A stretch of DNA of 64,000 nucleotides from Larkinella bovis. GTDB taxonomy: Bacteria > Bacteroidota > Bacteroidia > Cytophagales > Spirosomataceae. The stretch covers positions 248,001 through 312,000 of the forward strand of contig NZ_JBHSMA010000005.1 of assembly GCF_042655385.1 (NCBI RefSeq), written 5' to 3'. The position numbers and the translations under genes are program-made. Every line of letters starts with the position of its first letter. Position 1 is the first letter of the stretch. The notes under the pieces are model-generated. The model made no database searches. It had not been told where the DNA came from and saw nothing but the letters and a program-made list of their open reading frames with translations. Below, in pieces: positions 44,801-53,647 of the stretch.

Positions 44801-45416
44801 GGATTCCTATCCGCATTTTGCCGATTCCCGACCCGGCGATGTGAAGTATGAGGACGTCAATGGCGATGGTAAAGTAGATGCCAACGACCGCACGCTGATT
44901 GGCAATAACCAGCCGGATTTCATTTACGGGGTGACGAACACCTTCAGTTATAAAGGGTTTGATCTGGGAGTTGTGATTCAGGGTGTTCAGGGTTCCAGCA
45001 TTCTGAACCTGTCGCGCCGGTTTTACGAAAACCTGGAAGGAAACTCCAACAACCTGACGACGGTACTCAACCGCTGGCGGTCACCGGAACAGCCCGGCGA
45101 TGGCATTACGCCCCGCGCCAACTCGCGGACGACTGGTAACAACAACGCAGTTTCGTCGCGGTGGATCGAAAATGGCAGCTATTTCCGGATTCGGAACATT
45201 ACGTTAGGGTACAATGTGCCTAAAACGTTGATTCAGCGCATCAAGGTGCAAAGCCTGCGGGTATATGGCGGGGTGCAAAATGCCCTGACGATTTCGAAAT
45301 ACCTGGGTTACAATCCGGAGGTAAGTGGCTACGAAGGTCCGTTGACCGGTGGGGTCGATTATGGCAGCTACCCGCTGGCCCGTACCTACACGATTGGCGT
45401 AAACATTGGTCTTTAA
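41817..45416 (+). CDS. SusC/RagA-family transporter with STN domain, module A
   Basis: The 1199-residue outer-membrane protein starts with a signal peptide (MKNPLPTMIRLAILGVW...TAEAQ) and has an STN signalling domain (LRDLERKYGVKFAFQ, near 60-130), a carboxypeptidase-like domain (RRISGRVTAEENGEGLPGVS), the SusC box VVVGYGTQQKRDVTGS, a plug with SATAIYGSRGANGVVVVTTK and a barrel ending in a hydrophobic strand. The STN domain contacts the FecR protein, so ligand binding switches on the module's sigma factor. The start at 41817 is chosen because the longer frame overlaps the FecR gene and lacks a signal peptide. SusD follows by 12 bases. Ligand unknown. Confidence 0.93.
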   Translation: MKNPLPTMIRLAILGVWCLTTTAEAQMLASSATPQQPRWSQEFSRTTRTGSPAARALTDVLRDLERKYGVKFAFQRKILRDKTVSLPLPNSADREAVLNAVLKPNKLTFRKVDDLYYVIVEADQETSRITPAVAPMDDTQWVQTRINAVADERLANAGPALLALRQPMEIAVQERRISGRVTAEENGEGLPGVSVALKNTTRGTTTDASGNYTLSVPNEGGTLVFSFIGYVTQEVPVGSQSSVNISLKQSDQTLNEVVVVGYGTQQKRDVTGSISSISTKTIKDQPVPNIVEGLTGRLPGVLIQQNTGAPGNSPSIKIRGLGSISAGNGPLVVIDGQPLNSGDLANGGGLNLLNPNDIENIDILKDASATAIYGSRGANGVVVVTTKRGKSGQSRLNFDYYTGVQQITKKMDILDSQQYAEFVKEAFNNAYLERVAGAKISDPNSVRPAGQRYRYPRGEFAGVDFDNPANLETYKYQDMIFQNAPMSNYQLSAAGGSEKVQYMVSGNYLKQNGVVKRSGIDRYTVRTNIDAQMTSYLKMGVSLSPSFSVENRVNTDGHWADNGIINAALSLPPFIPIYQPGTSVYNSMSYYAAPYDWGGITNPVANIYEIDNKLRTTRLLGNAYAEIKLPFGVLYRGTIGGDVRQMRQNYYRTSALPLNQLLPPTANAAYAESVQELNWVTNHTLNYQKEIGKDHRIDVLVGMESQKNDFERSRIDANNFPNDIVRTVNAGTIIGTQAGRNIRDQWSLASYFGRVSYSFKDRYLANASFRRDGSSRFGINSRWGTFPSASVGWRISEEAFLKDNRIISELKLKASYGISGNNAFSSNYPSIGLLGANNYVLGGVLANGLAVNSIGNENLTWEKSRQTDIGLELGLLNNRIFLTMDYYKRITTDLLLAVQVPTLTGFSTAVRNIGKVENKGLEVALNTRNLTGAFTWTTDLNFSFNRNTVLALGPTGDPIRSGSGVGETNITMIGQPLGSFYGYKQLGVFRDQADLDSYPHFADSRPGDVKYEDVNGDGKVDANDRTLIGNNQPDFIYGVTNTFSYKGFDLGVVIQGVQGSSILNLSRRFYENLEGNSNNLTTVLNRWRSPEQPGDGITPRANSRTTGNNNAVSSRWIENGSYFRIRNITLGYNVPKTLIQRIKVQSLRVYGGVQNALTISKYLGYNPEVSGYEGPLTGGVDYGSYPLARTYTIGVNIGL

Positions 45417-45428
45417 TTCTGAACAACC

Positions 45429-46871
45429 ATGAAACGAAAATATTTAGTTGTTGCCTTGCTGAGCCTCACGCTGACGAGTTGTAAAGATGAGTTTTTGGCC
45501 TTATCGCCAATTTCACAGGCCAGTACCGCAACGTTTTATAAAACCAGTGCGGATTTGCTGAATGCCCTGAATGGTGCTTATGGCGCCCTTCAATCGAATG
45601 GTCAGTATGGTCAATACTACGTCGTGTCGGAAATACCTTCCGATGACACACGACCGGTTTTGTCAGGTTCGGTAACGGATCAGGACGAATTCGATAAGTT
45701 TTACCTGCGCACCACAAACCCATTTCTGGCGACCCGCTGGAGCGATGGCTACAGCGGTATTTACCGCTGCAACGCGGTTATTGATCGGAGCGGAGGGATT
45801 ACCATGGACGAAACGCTGAAAAAACGCATCGTTGGGGAAGCCAAGTTTTTGCGGGCCCTGATGTATTTCAACCTCGTCCGGGTGTTTGGGGATGTGCCGC
45901 TGGTTGTCAAGGAAATTACCGATCCGCAGGAAGGTTACGAGTACGGGCGGACCCCGGTTGCCGATGTCTATGCGCAGATCATCAAGGATTTGACGGATGC
46001 CGAAGCCGTGCTGGATGTGAGCTATACCGGCACTAACATTGGCCGGGCTACGCGCGGAGCCGCCAAATCGTTGCTGGGGAAGGTGTATTTAACGCAGAAG
46101 AAATACGCTGATGCGGCTACGAAACTGAAGGAAGTGATCGATGCCGGGACGTATGATCTGTTACCGACCTATGCCGCGGTTTTTCAGGCTTCTAACAAGA
46201 ACCATAAAGAGTCGGTTTTTGACGTACAGTACAAAAAAGGAAGCATCGGCGAAGGCAGCGGTTTTGCCAATGCTTACGCGCCCGAAAACTCGGGGAACGC
46301 GGTGATTCAGTTCGGGGGCGGGGGCAACAACCAACCGACGCCGGATATGATTGCGGCTTACGAACCCGGCGATTTGCGGAAAGACGTTTCACTGGCGACC
46401 AGTTACACCAACGCCAGCGGTGTCAAGGTGGACTACAACTTCATCCGGAAATACAAAGATCCACCGGTTATCAACGGTGATTCGGAAGATAACTGGCCGG
46501 TATTGCGCTACGCCGACGTGTTGCTGATGTATGCTGAAGCCCTGAACGAAACCGGCAAAACCGCCGATGCGCTGCCGTTCTTAAACCGCATCCGGACGCG
46601 GGCCGGAATCGCTCCAAAAACCGGTGCCGAGCTTGGAACCCAGGCGGCCATGCGGCTGGCGATTGAGCAGGAACGGCGCGTCGAGCTGGCCTTCGAAGGG
46701 CACCGCTGGTTCGACCTGGTGCGCACCGGTCGGGCGTTGGACGTGCTGAAAGCCAAAGCAACCGCGATCGGCATCAAAACCAATGTGACTGAAAATAATC
46801 TGGTGTTTGCCATTCCGCAGAGTCAGATTGACATCAACTCCTCGAAAATCAAGCAGAATCCGGGGTATTGA
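45429..46871 (+). CDS. SusD/RagB-family lipoprotein, module A
   Basis: The 480-residue product has a lipobox (LTSC, Cys near residue 18), the SusD start CKDEFLALSPISQASTATFY, the FLRALMYFNLVRVFGDVPLV segment near residue 140, and the C-terminal EQERRVELAFEGHRWFDLVR block, ending IKQNPGY. It is the surface partner of the SusC protein encoded 12 bases upstream and should bind the substrate that also triggers the signalling chain. It ends the module and converges on the metallophosphoesterase gene of module B, with a long hairpin between. Which glycan it recognises cannot be read from sequence. Confidence 0.92.
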   Translation: MKRKYLVVALLSLTLTSCKDEFLALSPISQASTATFYKTSADLLNALNGAYGALQSNGQYGQYYVVSEIPSDDTRPVLSGSVTDQDEFDKFYLRTTNPFLATRWSDGYSGIYRCNAVIDRSGGITMDETLKKRIVGEAKFLRALMYFNLVRVFGDVPLVVKEITDPQEGYEYGRTPVADVYAQIIKDLTDAEAVLDVSYTGTNIGRATRGAAKSLLGKVYLTQKKYADAATKLKEVIDAGTYDLLPTYAAVFQASNKNHKESVFDVQYKKGSIGEGSGFANAYAPENSGNAVIQFGGGGNNQPTPDMIAAYEPGDLRKDVSLATSYTNASGVKVDYNFIRKYKDPPVINGDSEDNWPVLRYADVLLMYAEALNETGKTADALPFLNRIRTRAGIAPKTGAELGTQAAMRLAIEQERRVELAFEGHRWFDLVRTGRALDVLKAKATAIGIKTNVTENNLVFAIPQSQIDINSSKIKQNPGY

Positions 46872-46881
46872 TTTGATGTAG

Positions 46882-46961
46882 ACAAGAGAAGCGAGACGTG
46901 AGACAAGAGACGTGAGAAGAAAGAGTTTGATCTCTTGTCTCACGTCTCTTCTCTTTTGTCT
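46882..46961. repeat. long inverted repeat between convergent module A and module B genes
   Basis: GAGACGTGAGACAAGAGA (46893-46910) is the exact reverse complement of 46931-46948, with further imperfect pairing out to 46961. The arms are purine-rich and pyrimidine-rich, as in the hairpins at 23709 and 29301. As it lies between convergent genes, a bidirectional terminator role is plausible. Confidence 0.65.
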
Positions 46962-46965
46962 ATCC

Positions 46966-48180
46966 TTACGTCCGGGCTTTTTTGACCGAATACTTGCCCA
47001 CTTCTTCGCCATCGTCGCGGATCATGCGGAGGTTAAGTTCTTTGGAGTTGGCATTCAGCTTGATCAGCGTCCGGTTTCCCTCCAGCGGCCCCCCGCCGAT
47101 AACGATGGGGTACGGATGGCTGGCATCCGGCGGGTGAACCCCGTAGCGGTGCGTGTGGCCCGAAAGCACGAGATCGACTTTCCCTTTGGCAAACAGGGGC
47201 GCAAACAGTTCGCGGTTGTGCAACGGGCCGTGCCAGTCACCGGAATGAAACGGCGGAATGTGAATCAGCACCACCCGGTAGGTGGCCTTTTTGAACGCTT
47301 CGGACTCAATTTCTTTTTCGAGCCAGGTCCGTTCCTGAATACGGTATTGATCATAAGCCGCCAGACCGCTGTATTCCCAGTTGTCATCGGTTTTGTCTTC
47401 GCCCGAATCCATCACCACAAACCGGACCGGTCCCTGCGTGAAAGCGTAGTAATATTCCTCCGTCGGATACGCAAAATAATCGGGGATATTCCGCGAAAAA
47501 GCCCCCCGGGTTTCGTGGTTGCCCTGGGTCAGAATAAACGGAATCTCTTTGGCAAAAATATCGACGGCGGGGTTGATCAGGTGTTTAAAAACCTGCTGTT
47601 CGGTATTGACATTGTCGAAGCAATCGCCGTTGAAAACGACAAAGTCAAAATCCGGTTTGTTGCCGGTATACCCGTGCCGGTACAGCATGTAGGGAATCGT
47701 CTGCGGCCGGTCGTGAATGTCGTTGAAAATGACCAGTTTGACCTCATCATCGTTCAGCCCCGGTGTTTTGAAGGTATACATAGGACTCTGAATGGGCTTG
47801 TCGTACTCCACTTTGGCGGGCTGAAAATTCAGAATTTCGGAGGAGACGATGCGGTACCGGTACGTCGTTCCGGGTTTTAATCCTTTGAGCGTAATCTTGT
47901 TAATCTTGTTGTTGGCTTCCACATGGCCGTTGCGGTACCGGTACCCTTTCAGGCTTAAGTGCATACCGGCTCCGTATTCAACCCAACTCAGGCTGTTTTT
48001 ACTGGTCACCCACACAATGGTGGCTTCCGTCTGGCTAACGTTTTGGAGATAAGGACCCGTTACAAACGAGTTGATCTCATTGGCTGCTGGCGAAACCGCA
48101 GCCAATGCCGCGGGCGAAACCGCACTCAGGGTGCCAATTTTTGATGCTTTTTCGAGAAAGGATCGTCGGTTAAAGGGCAT
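46966..48180 (-). CDS. purple-acid-phosphatase-like metallophosphoesterase, module B
   Basis: The 404-residue protein starts MPFNRRSFLEKASK, a twin-arginine type export signal, then has an N-terminal fibronectin-like domain (about 45-140) and a calcineurin-like phosphoesterase domain with the metal ligands FNDIHDRP, FNGDCFDN, TQGNHETRG, LIHIPPFHS and GHTHRYGVH. This two-domain layout is that of purple acid phosphatases. It probably removes phosphate from a periplasmic substrate. It is in the same direction as the SusD/SusC/FecR/sigma genes of module B, 74 bases after the SusD stop, and so may be their last gene. A second metallophosphoesterase ends module C, which strengthens the link. Confidence 0.85.
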   Translation of the reverse strand: MPFNRRSFLEKASKIGTLSAVSPAALAAVSPAANEINSFVTGPYLQNVSQTEATIVWVTSKNSLSWVEYGAGMHLSLKGYRYRNGHVEANNKINKITLKGLKPGTTYRYRIVSSEILNFQPAKVEYDKPIQSPMYTFKTPGLNDDEVKLVIFNDIHDRPQTIPYMLYRHGYTGNKPDFDFVVFNGDCFDNVNTEQQVFKHLINPAVDIFAKEIPFILTQGNHETRGAFSRNIPDYFAYPTEEYYYAFTQGPVRFVVMDSGEDKTDDNWEYSGLAAYDQYRIQERTWLEKEIESEAFKKATYRVVLIHIPPFHSGDWHGPLHNRELFAPLFAKGKVDLVLSGHTHRYGVHPPDASHPYPIVIGGGPLEGNRTLIKLNANSKELNLRMIRDDGEEVGKYSVKKART

Positions 48181-48254
48181 AGTTCAGCGTTGATTAAAGA
48201 AAAGAAGAGCGTTACGGAAGCCAAAAACCGTCTTTCCGCAACGCTCAAGATAGA

Positions 48255-50033
48255 TTAATAAAGCGGATTCTGCTTCAACTTCGGGTTTTTCTGGATTTCG
48301 CCCACCGGAATGGGGGAGAAGTACCCTTTCGGATTGAACGCCCGCGTGGCGACCTGTACGACCTTGTATTCATACGTATGCGTGGTTCGGTCGGGGTTCA
48401 GCTTGCCCAGAATCTCGATGCCGGTCGCGTGCTTGTTCAGGGTCTGTTCCGCAATGCCCCAGCGCCGGACGTCAAAATACCGGTGTCCTTCAAAGGCCAG
48501 TTCGTATTTGCGTTCATACCGGTACAGATCTAGCAGGGCGGCACCGGTTACGGTGGAGGACACGGCGGGCATACCGGCCCGTTTGCGCACCATCGTCAGG
48601 TACGTACGGGCTTCGGCTTCTTCGCCCAGCCGCAGACAGGCTTCGGCGTAGTTCAGCAGAATTTCGGCAAACCGGAACATGATCCACGGCTGATCACCCC
48701 GGAAAAACTGCCCGTCAACGTTTTTGTCCAGAAACTTCCGGGTGTAATAACCGGTTGTGGTGGCATTCCAGTTTTCGACCGGACTATTGCGCGTATCGAC
48801 GCCCGGGATCACCTCGATTTTGCCGGTGGCATTGTTCCAGCGTTCCATATTACCCGTCTGGATAATGCCTACCGGGTCGGAAGCAGCCGCGTCGGCCGGA
48901 CGCGTCCGCCAGGGAGCACCGTTGTAGAGGATCGACGCGTAAAACCGGGGGTCGCGGTTGGCATAGGGCTGCTTAGACTGAACCGGGTTGGTCCAGCTAA
49001 ACGCACTGCCGTCGCGCAGTTGATAACCACTTACAAATTCCTCCAGCGGGACATTGCCACCCCAGTTGTGGTAGCCGTTCGGCCCGTTCCAGAGATCGAG
49101 CGAGGTGCCGCTCAGTTGCTTGTTGTGCAGCTTGGCAAACAGGATTTCGGGGTTGTGATTATCCAGGAAAATCCGCGAATAATTTTCGGCCGCCGAGTCA
49201 GTGGGCGTATACAATTTGTGCGGACCCGGTTTGTCGATCAAGGCCTTGGCCGCGGCTTTGGCGGCCTGCCAGCGTTGCTGCTGGTTGCCGTCCGTATATC
49301 CCACCAGCGCGTTGGTGTTGCCTGGTTTGTTGTATAGATCGCTGGCGGCATAGAGCAGCAACCGGGATTTCAGCGCCATGGCCGAAAATTTCGTGGCCCG
49401 GCCCGTGTTGTCGCTGTTGTGGGTTTCGGGTAGCTGCTCAATCGCTTTGTCACAATCGGCCACAATGGCCGTCACACAGTCGGCAAAAGAGCTGCGTTCG
49501 ATCAGCATCCCATCCTTGTTGTTGAGATCAAAGTTCTCCTTAAATAGCGGCACCCCGCCCCAGTAACTGACCAGGTTGAAGTAGTAATAAGCCCGCAGGA
49601 AATAGACTTCGCCAGTTAACCGCTGGCGTAGCTTTTCGTCTTTGAAGGGCACATTGGCGATCTGAGCCATGAAGGTGTTGCAGTTGCGGATGTTTTTGTA
49701 ATAGTCCGTCCAGCGGCCAAACTGGGTCAGGGTTCCCATGTTTTCGGGAGTCAGCGTGCCCTTCACCACCACATCCGTGCCCTTGTCACGGATATACATG
49801 CCTTCGTCGGTCACGGCGGTGTGCATCACCTTCCAGTCGTCGCGGAATGGATCCCAGATGCGGGCGTAAAAATCGTTCACCAGCGCTTCCACCAGGGCCG
49901 GATCATTCCAGACGTCGGCGTCGCTGATGGCGTCGAGCGGTTTCCGCTCCAGGAAATCCTCCTGACACGACATCGTTCCGGACAGAATCAGAATCAAAAA
50001 AGAAGCGGATAGTATGCGGGTTATTTTTTTCAT
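48255..50033 (-). CDS. SusD/RagB-family lipoprotein, module B
   Basis: The 592-residue protein is longer than most SusD proteins (about 480-530). It has a lipoprotein signal ending in TMSC, the mature start CQEDFLERKPLDAISDADVW, a TPR-like FLRAYYYFNLVSYWGGVPLF segment, a central insertion with many Trp and Asn residues, and a C-terminal ERKYELAFEGHRYFDVRRWG block ending KLKQNPLY. The ATG at 50033 gives a Lys-Lys signal; an ATG four codons earlier (50045) overlaps the SusC stop and is less likely. It is the surface substrate-binding partner of the SusC gene upstream. Ligand unknown. Confidence 0.92.
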   Translation of the reverse strand: MKKITRILSASFLILILSGTMSCQEDFLERKPLDAISDADVWNDPALVEALVNDFYARIWDPFRDDWKVMHTAVTDEGMYIRDKGTDVVVKGTLTPENMGTLTQFGRWTDYYKNIRNCNTFMAQIANVPFKDEKLRQRLTGEVYFLRAYYYFNLVSYWGGVPLFKENFDLNNKDGMLIERSSFADCVTAIVADCDKAIEQLPETHNSDNTGRATKFSAMALKSRLLLYAASDLYNKPGNTNALVGYTDGNQQQRWQAAKAAAKALIDKPGPHKLYTPTDSAAENYSRIFLDNHNPEILFAKLHNKQLSGTSLDLWNGPNGYHNWGGNVPLEEFVSGYQLRDGSAFSWTNPVQSKQPYANRDPRFYASILYNGAPWRTRPADAAASDPVGIIQTGNMERWNNATGKIEVIPGVDTRNSPVENWNATTTGYYTRKFLDKNVDGQFFRGDQPWIMFRFAEILLNYAEACLRLGEEAEARTYLTMVRKRAGMPAVSSTVTGAALLDLYRYERKYELAFEGHRYFDVRRWGIAEQTLNKHATGIEILGKLNPDRTTHTYEYKVVQVATRAFNPKGYFSPIPVGEIQKNPKLKQNPLY

Positions 50034-50044
50034 GGAAATGGTCA

Positions 50045-53000
50045 TTAAAAGCTCAAACTGACGCCAGCGTTCAAAATTCTGATTTGCGGGTAATACTGAC
50101 CTGACCCGTTCGGTACTTCCGGATCGAACAGTTTGACCTTATCGATGGTCAGCAGGTTCTGGCCGCTCACATACACCCGCAGGGTTTGCATCTTCAGCTT
50201 TTGCGTCAGAGCCGCCGGAATGTTGTAGCCGATTTGCAGGGTTTTGAGCCGCAGGTAATTGGTGTTATACAACCAGTAGGTGTTTTGCTGCGTAATCCAG
50301 TATTCGCGGTTGTCGAATACGCGCGGAACGGTGGCATTCGGGTTGTCTTTGGTCCAGCGGTTTTCGACGTATTCACGCGGGAAGTTACCGACCAGGCCCG
50401 ATTCGGTCCGGACGTACTGGTTGGCATCCCCGGCACCCTGCCACAGCATCGTCAGGTCAAACCCCTGGTAGCGAACGCCGAGATTTAACCCGTACGTCAG
50501 GTTGGGAAACTCCGATTTGTTGACCCGAATCCGGTCCAGAGCGTCAATTTTGCCGTCCTCGTTGACATCCCGGAAAATCACATCGCCCGGTCGCGCACCC
50601 GAAAATTTCGGCGAGCTGTTGACTTCATCGACGGTTTTAAAGACACCGATGGCGTCGTAATACAGGCCCGATCCGATAGTGGAACCGGTATAGCGCTGGT
50701 AATCCGGAACATTCGGCGATTCATCCCAGAAGAGCACCTTGTTGCGGGAGTACGAAGCCGTTCCGGCTACATCGAATTTTACCTTGCCGAATGATTTCCG
50801 GTAAGCGATTTGCGCATCGAAGCCCCGGTTCCGTACTTTTCCGAGGTTCTCGTCGGGCAACACCATGCCCGTATATTCCGGCGTTGAGGCCGAGCGCGGA
50901 ATCAGAATGTTGGACCGTTGGGTGTTGAAATAATCGGCTTCGACGGTTAGGGCTCCGTTGAAGAAATGCGTTTCGACCCCCAGGTTGAAGGTGTTGGCCA
51001 CCTCCCAGGTAATGTTCGGGTTCGGAATCCGGACCGGGTAGATGGCCGAATTCAGGCTCAGGTTATTGCCAAAAATCGCGCCCGGAATGGTGCCGGAATC
51101 AAAACCGTAGATGCTCAGGTATTGAAAATTGGCAACTTTATCGTTCCCCATTTGCCCCCACGAACCCCGTAGTTTCAGGAAGTTAACCGCGTTGACATTG
51201 CCTTTCCAGAAGCCTTCGTTGGAAACCACCCAGCCCGCCGAAAAACCGGGAAAGAAGCCAAACCGCCGGTCGCTCGGGAAGTTCTGCGAACCATCGTACC
51301 GCCAGTTGAAATCGAACAGATACTTTTCACTGTACTGGTACGATACCCGGCCAAAGTAGTTCCGGCGGGCGGCTTCAAACCCCTGTCCGGTGATTTCGCG
51401 CTCGTCCTGTCCACCGGCAAACAACTGATCGACGATGGGGGAAACGAAGAATTTTCGTTTCCCGGAAAAGTCGTTTCCTTTCTGTTCGTTCTGCTCGTAG
51501 GCAACAAAGGCTCCGAGGTTGTGCGGACCAAACGCGCGGTTGTAGTTAATCTTGGCGTTGAACGTCACCTGCTGCTCATGAACAAACGCTTCCGACAATT
51601 CCGGTTTGGCGACACCCCGGGCCGCTCCGTTCAGAATCGGGTTGTTCTGGGCGTCAAAACCGCCGAACGTATAGAGCGTCCACGGTTTGATGAAATTCTT
51701 CTTGTGGGTCAGTTCTTTACTGGCCGCCAGGTTTCCGTCTACCGACAACCCTTCGACCCCCGGAATTTTGATATTGGCCCCGAAAATGATGTTGCCCAGG
51801 TTGATATCGTGCCGGTTATAGCCGATCGTGTTGGTAGAGGTTACCACCGGATTGTTGCCCTGTTCGATGTCGGGACCCGGCAGGCCGTTGGGCCAGACGG
51901 CGGTTTCGGTCGGACGACCACGCAGCAGAAATCGGAAAATCGAAGAGGAGCTTAACGGTGGATAATTTTTGTTGCTGTGTCGTCCCTGCACGTCGAACGT
52001 CAGCCGAACGTATTGATTCACGTCCGCATCGAGGTTAATCCGCAGGTTCTGCTGTTTGTAATTGGTGGCGCTGTTTCGGTACACCGCATCTTCGTAGAGC
52101 GTTCCCAGTGATACAAAATAGCGCACCTTTTCACTGCCTCCGCGCAGGGATAAATTCTGGCGGTTTTGCAGCGAAACCGGTTTGATAACTTCATCGACCC
52201 AGTTGGTATTGGGGTGGGTCCAGGGCGACGAACCGTCACGAAATTTAGTAATATCATCCTGGGTGTATTTAGGTTGTCCACCCGCGTATTCCTGAATTTC
52301 GTTGACCAATTGGGCGTACAAAGCCGCGTCGGCCATTTCGGGCAAGCGCGTGGGGGCCACAAAACCCTGATTGAAACTGTAGTCGATGGTGGGCTTACCG
52401 CTTTTTCCGCGTTTGGTTTTGATGAGAATAACGCCATTGGCCGCCCGTGAACCGTAAATCGAGGCCGAGGCATCTTTCAGCACGGAAAGGCTTTCAATAT
52501 CGTTCGGGTCGATTTTGTCGAGGCCACCGAGCAGGCTGGGAATGCCGTCGACCACAATCAGGGGAGAATTGTCACCCAGTGTACTGCGTCCGCGGATGAA
52601 CAGACTGGAGCCATCGGAACCCGGTTCGCCCGACCGGTTGACGGCAATGACCCCGGCGACGCGACCCGCCAGCGTGTTGGTGACGTGTGTGGTGGGGGCC
52701 TGGTTCAGGCTTTTTCCGTCCACCATCGAAATGGCACCGGTTACGTTGACTTTCTTCTGCGTACCGTAGCCTACCACCACGATCTCACTCAGCGATTTGG
52801 TGTCCGGTTGTAAGGTAAGATTGATAACCGATTGATTGCCAACGGATATTTCCTGGCTGGTAAACCCCACAAAGGAAAAGACCAGGACCGCTTTTCGATC
52901 CGGCACCGCCAGCCGGTATTTTCCATCGGCGTCGGTGGTGGTTCCGCGCGTTGTTCCCTTCAGGACGACGCTGACACCGGGTAACCCTTCGTTATTTTCG

Positions 53001-53470
53001 CCGACCACCTTACCCGAAATGGTTTCTTCGGCGGGCAGGATCAGAGACATGGAAGCCTGGGCCTGGTCGTTGTCGCCGGTTGGAATCGTGGAGTTGGTGG
53101 AGCCGGAGGGTTCGGTTTCCCGGTTGAGAATGATATACCCCCCGGCTACGGAATACTGAATTCGCAGAGGGCGCAGCATTTTTTCCAATACGTCGCTCAG
53201 CCGTTGATTGTGGGCCGTAACGCTTACTTTTCGATCCCGAATCAGCGCCGGAATGTACGAAAACCGTACTTTCGCCGATTTTTCCAACTGATTCAGAACG
53301 ACTCGTAGTTCCCGCTGATCCGCTTCTACCGTGACGGTGCGGTTTAGCAGTTCCTGCGCCAGTCCGTTCCGGCCATAGGCCATTCCGGCAAGCAACAGAA
53401 CCAGCATCATAGGTACACCGGTAACTTTCATAATGAGCGCAAAAAAATTGCGTGTTGTCGTTTTTTTCAT
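50045..53470 (-). CDS. SusC/RagA-family transporter with STN domain, module B
   Basis: The 1141-residue outer-membrane protein has a signal peptide (near residues 1-38, ending YGRNGLAQE), an STN domain (RVVLNQLEKSAKVRFSYIPA near 52-120), a carboxypeptidase-regulatory-like domain (ISGKVVGENNEGLPGVSVVL), the SusC box IVVVGYGTQKKVNVTGAI, a plug with SASIYGSRAANGVILIKTKR and a barrel of about 22 strands ending SLSF. The STN domain means transport is coupled to FecR and the ECF sigma factor of this module. It lies 177 bases after the FecR gene. The ligand is unknown. Confidence 0.93.
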   Translation of the reverse strand: MKKTTTRNFFALIMKVTGVPMMLVLLLAGMAYGRNGLAQELLNRTVTVEADQRELRVVLNQLEKSAKVRFSYIPALIRDRKVSVTAHNQRLSDVLEKMLRPLRIQYSVAGGYIILNRETEPSGSTNSTIPTGDNDQAQASMSLILPAEETISGKVVGENNEGLPGVSVVLKGTTRGTTTDADGKYRLAVPDRKAVLVFSFVGFTSQEISVGNQSVINLTLQPDTKSLSEIVVVGYGTQKKVNVTGAISMVDGKSLNQAPTTHVTNTLAGRVAGVIAVNRSGEPGSDGSSLFIRGRSTLGDNSPLIVVDGIPSLLGGLDKIDPNDIESLSVLKDASASIYGSRAANGVILIKTKRGKSGKPTIDYSFNQGFVAPTRLPEMADAALYAQLVNEIQEYAGGQPKYTQDDITKFRDGSSPWTHPNTNWVDEVIKPVSLQNRQNLSLRGGSEKVRYFVSLGTLYEDAVYRNSATNYKQQNLRINLDADVNQYVRLTFDVQGRHSNKNYPPLSSSSIFRFLLRGRPTETAVWPNGLPGPDIEQGNNPVVTSTNTIGYNRHDINLGNIIFGANIKIPGVEGLSVDGNLAASKELTHKKNFIKPWTLYTFGGFDAQNNPILNGAARGVAKPELSEAFVHEQQVTFNAKINYNRAFGPHNLGAFVAYEQNEQKGNDFSGKRKFFVSPIVDQLFAGGQDEREITGQGFEAARRNYFGRVSYQYSEKYLFDFNWRYDGSQNFPSDRRFGFFPGFSAGWVVSNEGFWKGNVNAVNFLKLRGSWGQMGNDKVANFQYLSIYGFDSGTIPGAIFGNNLSLNSAIYPVRIPNPNITWEVANTFNLGVETHFFNGALTVEADYFNTQRSNILIPRSASTPEYTGMVLPDENLGKVRNRGFDAQIAYRKSFGKVKFDVAGTASYSRNKVLFWDESPNVPDYQRYTGSTIGSGLYYDAIGVFKTVDEVNSSPKFSGARPGDVIFRDVNEDGKIDALDRIRVNKSEFPNLTYGLNLGVRYQGFDLTMLWQGAGDANQYVRTESGLVGNFPREYVENRWTKDNPNATVPRVFDNREYWITQQNTYWLYNTNYLRLKTLQIGYNIPAALTQKLKMQTLRVYVSGQNLLTIDKVKLFDPEVPNGSGQYYPQIRILNAGVSLSF

Positions 53471-53647
53471 AATTTACCACCGCTTTTGAATGAGAAAAAA
53501 GCAAAACTCTCCCGGGCCCCTTTTTGGAGGGACAATCATTACACTACTAATGAGGGAGTTACTGAAGTCGGTAATGCTGGACCCATTACCGGCTTTTTTG
53601 TGAAGAACGTCTACGTTTTTTGCATAGAGATGAGGTTTAGTTAAAGG

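Noticed and set aside
46912..47880. 322-codon plus-strand frame over the metallophosphoesterase
   Set aside because: The minus-strand gene has an export signal and all metal ligands; the plus-strand frame starts inside a hairpin and shows no domain.
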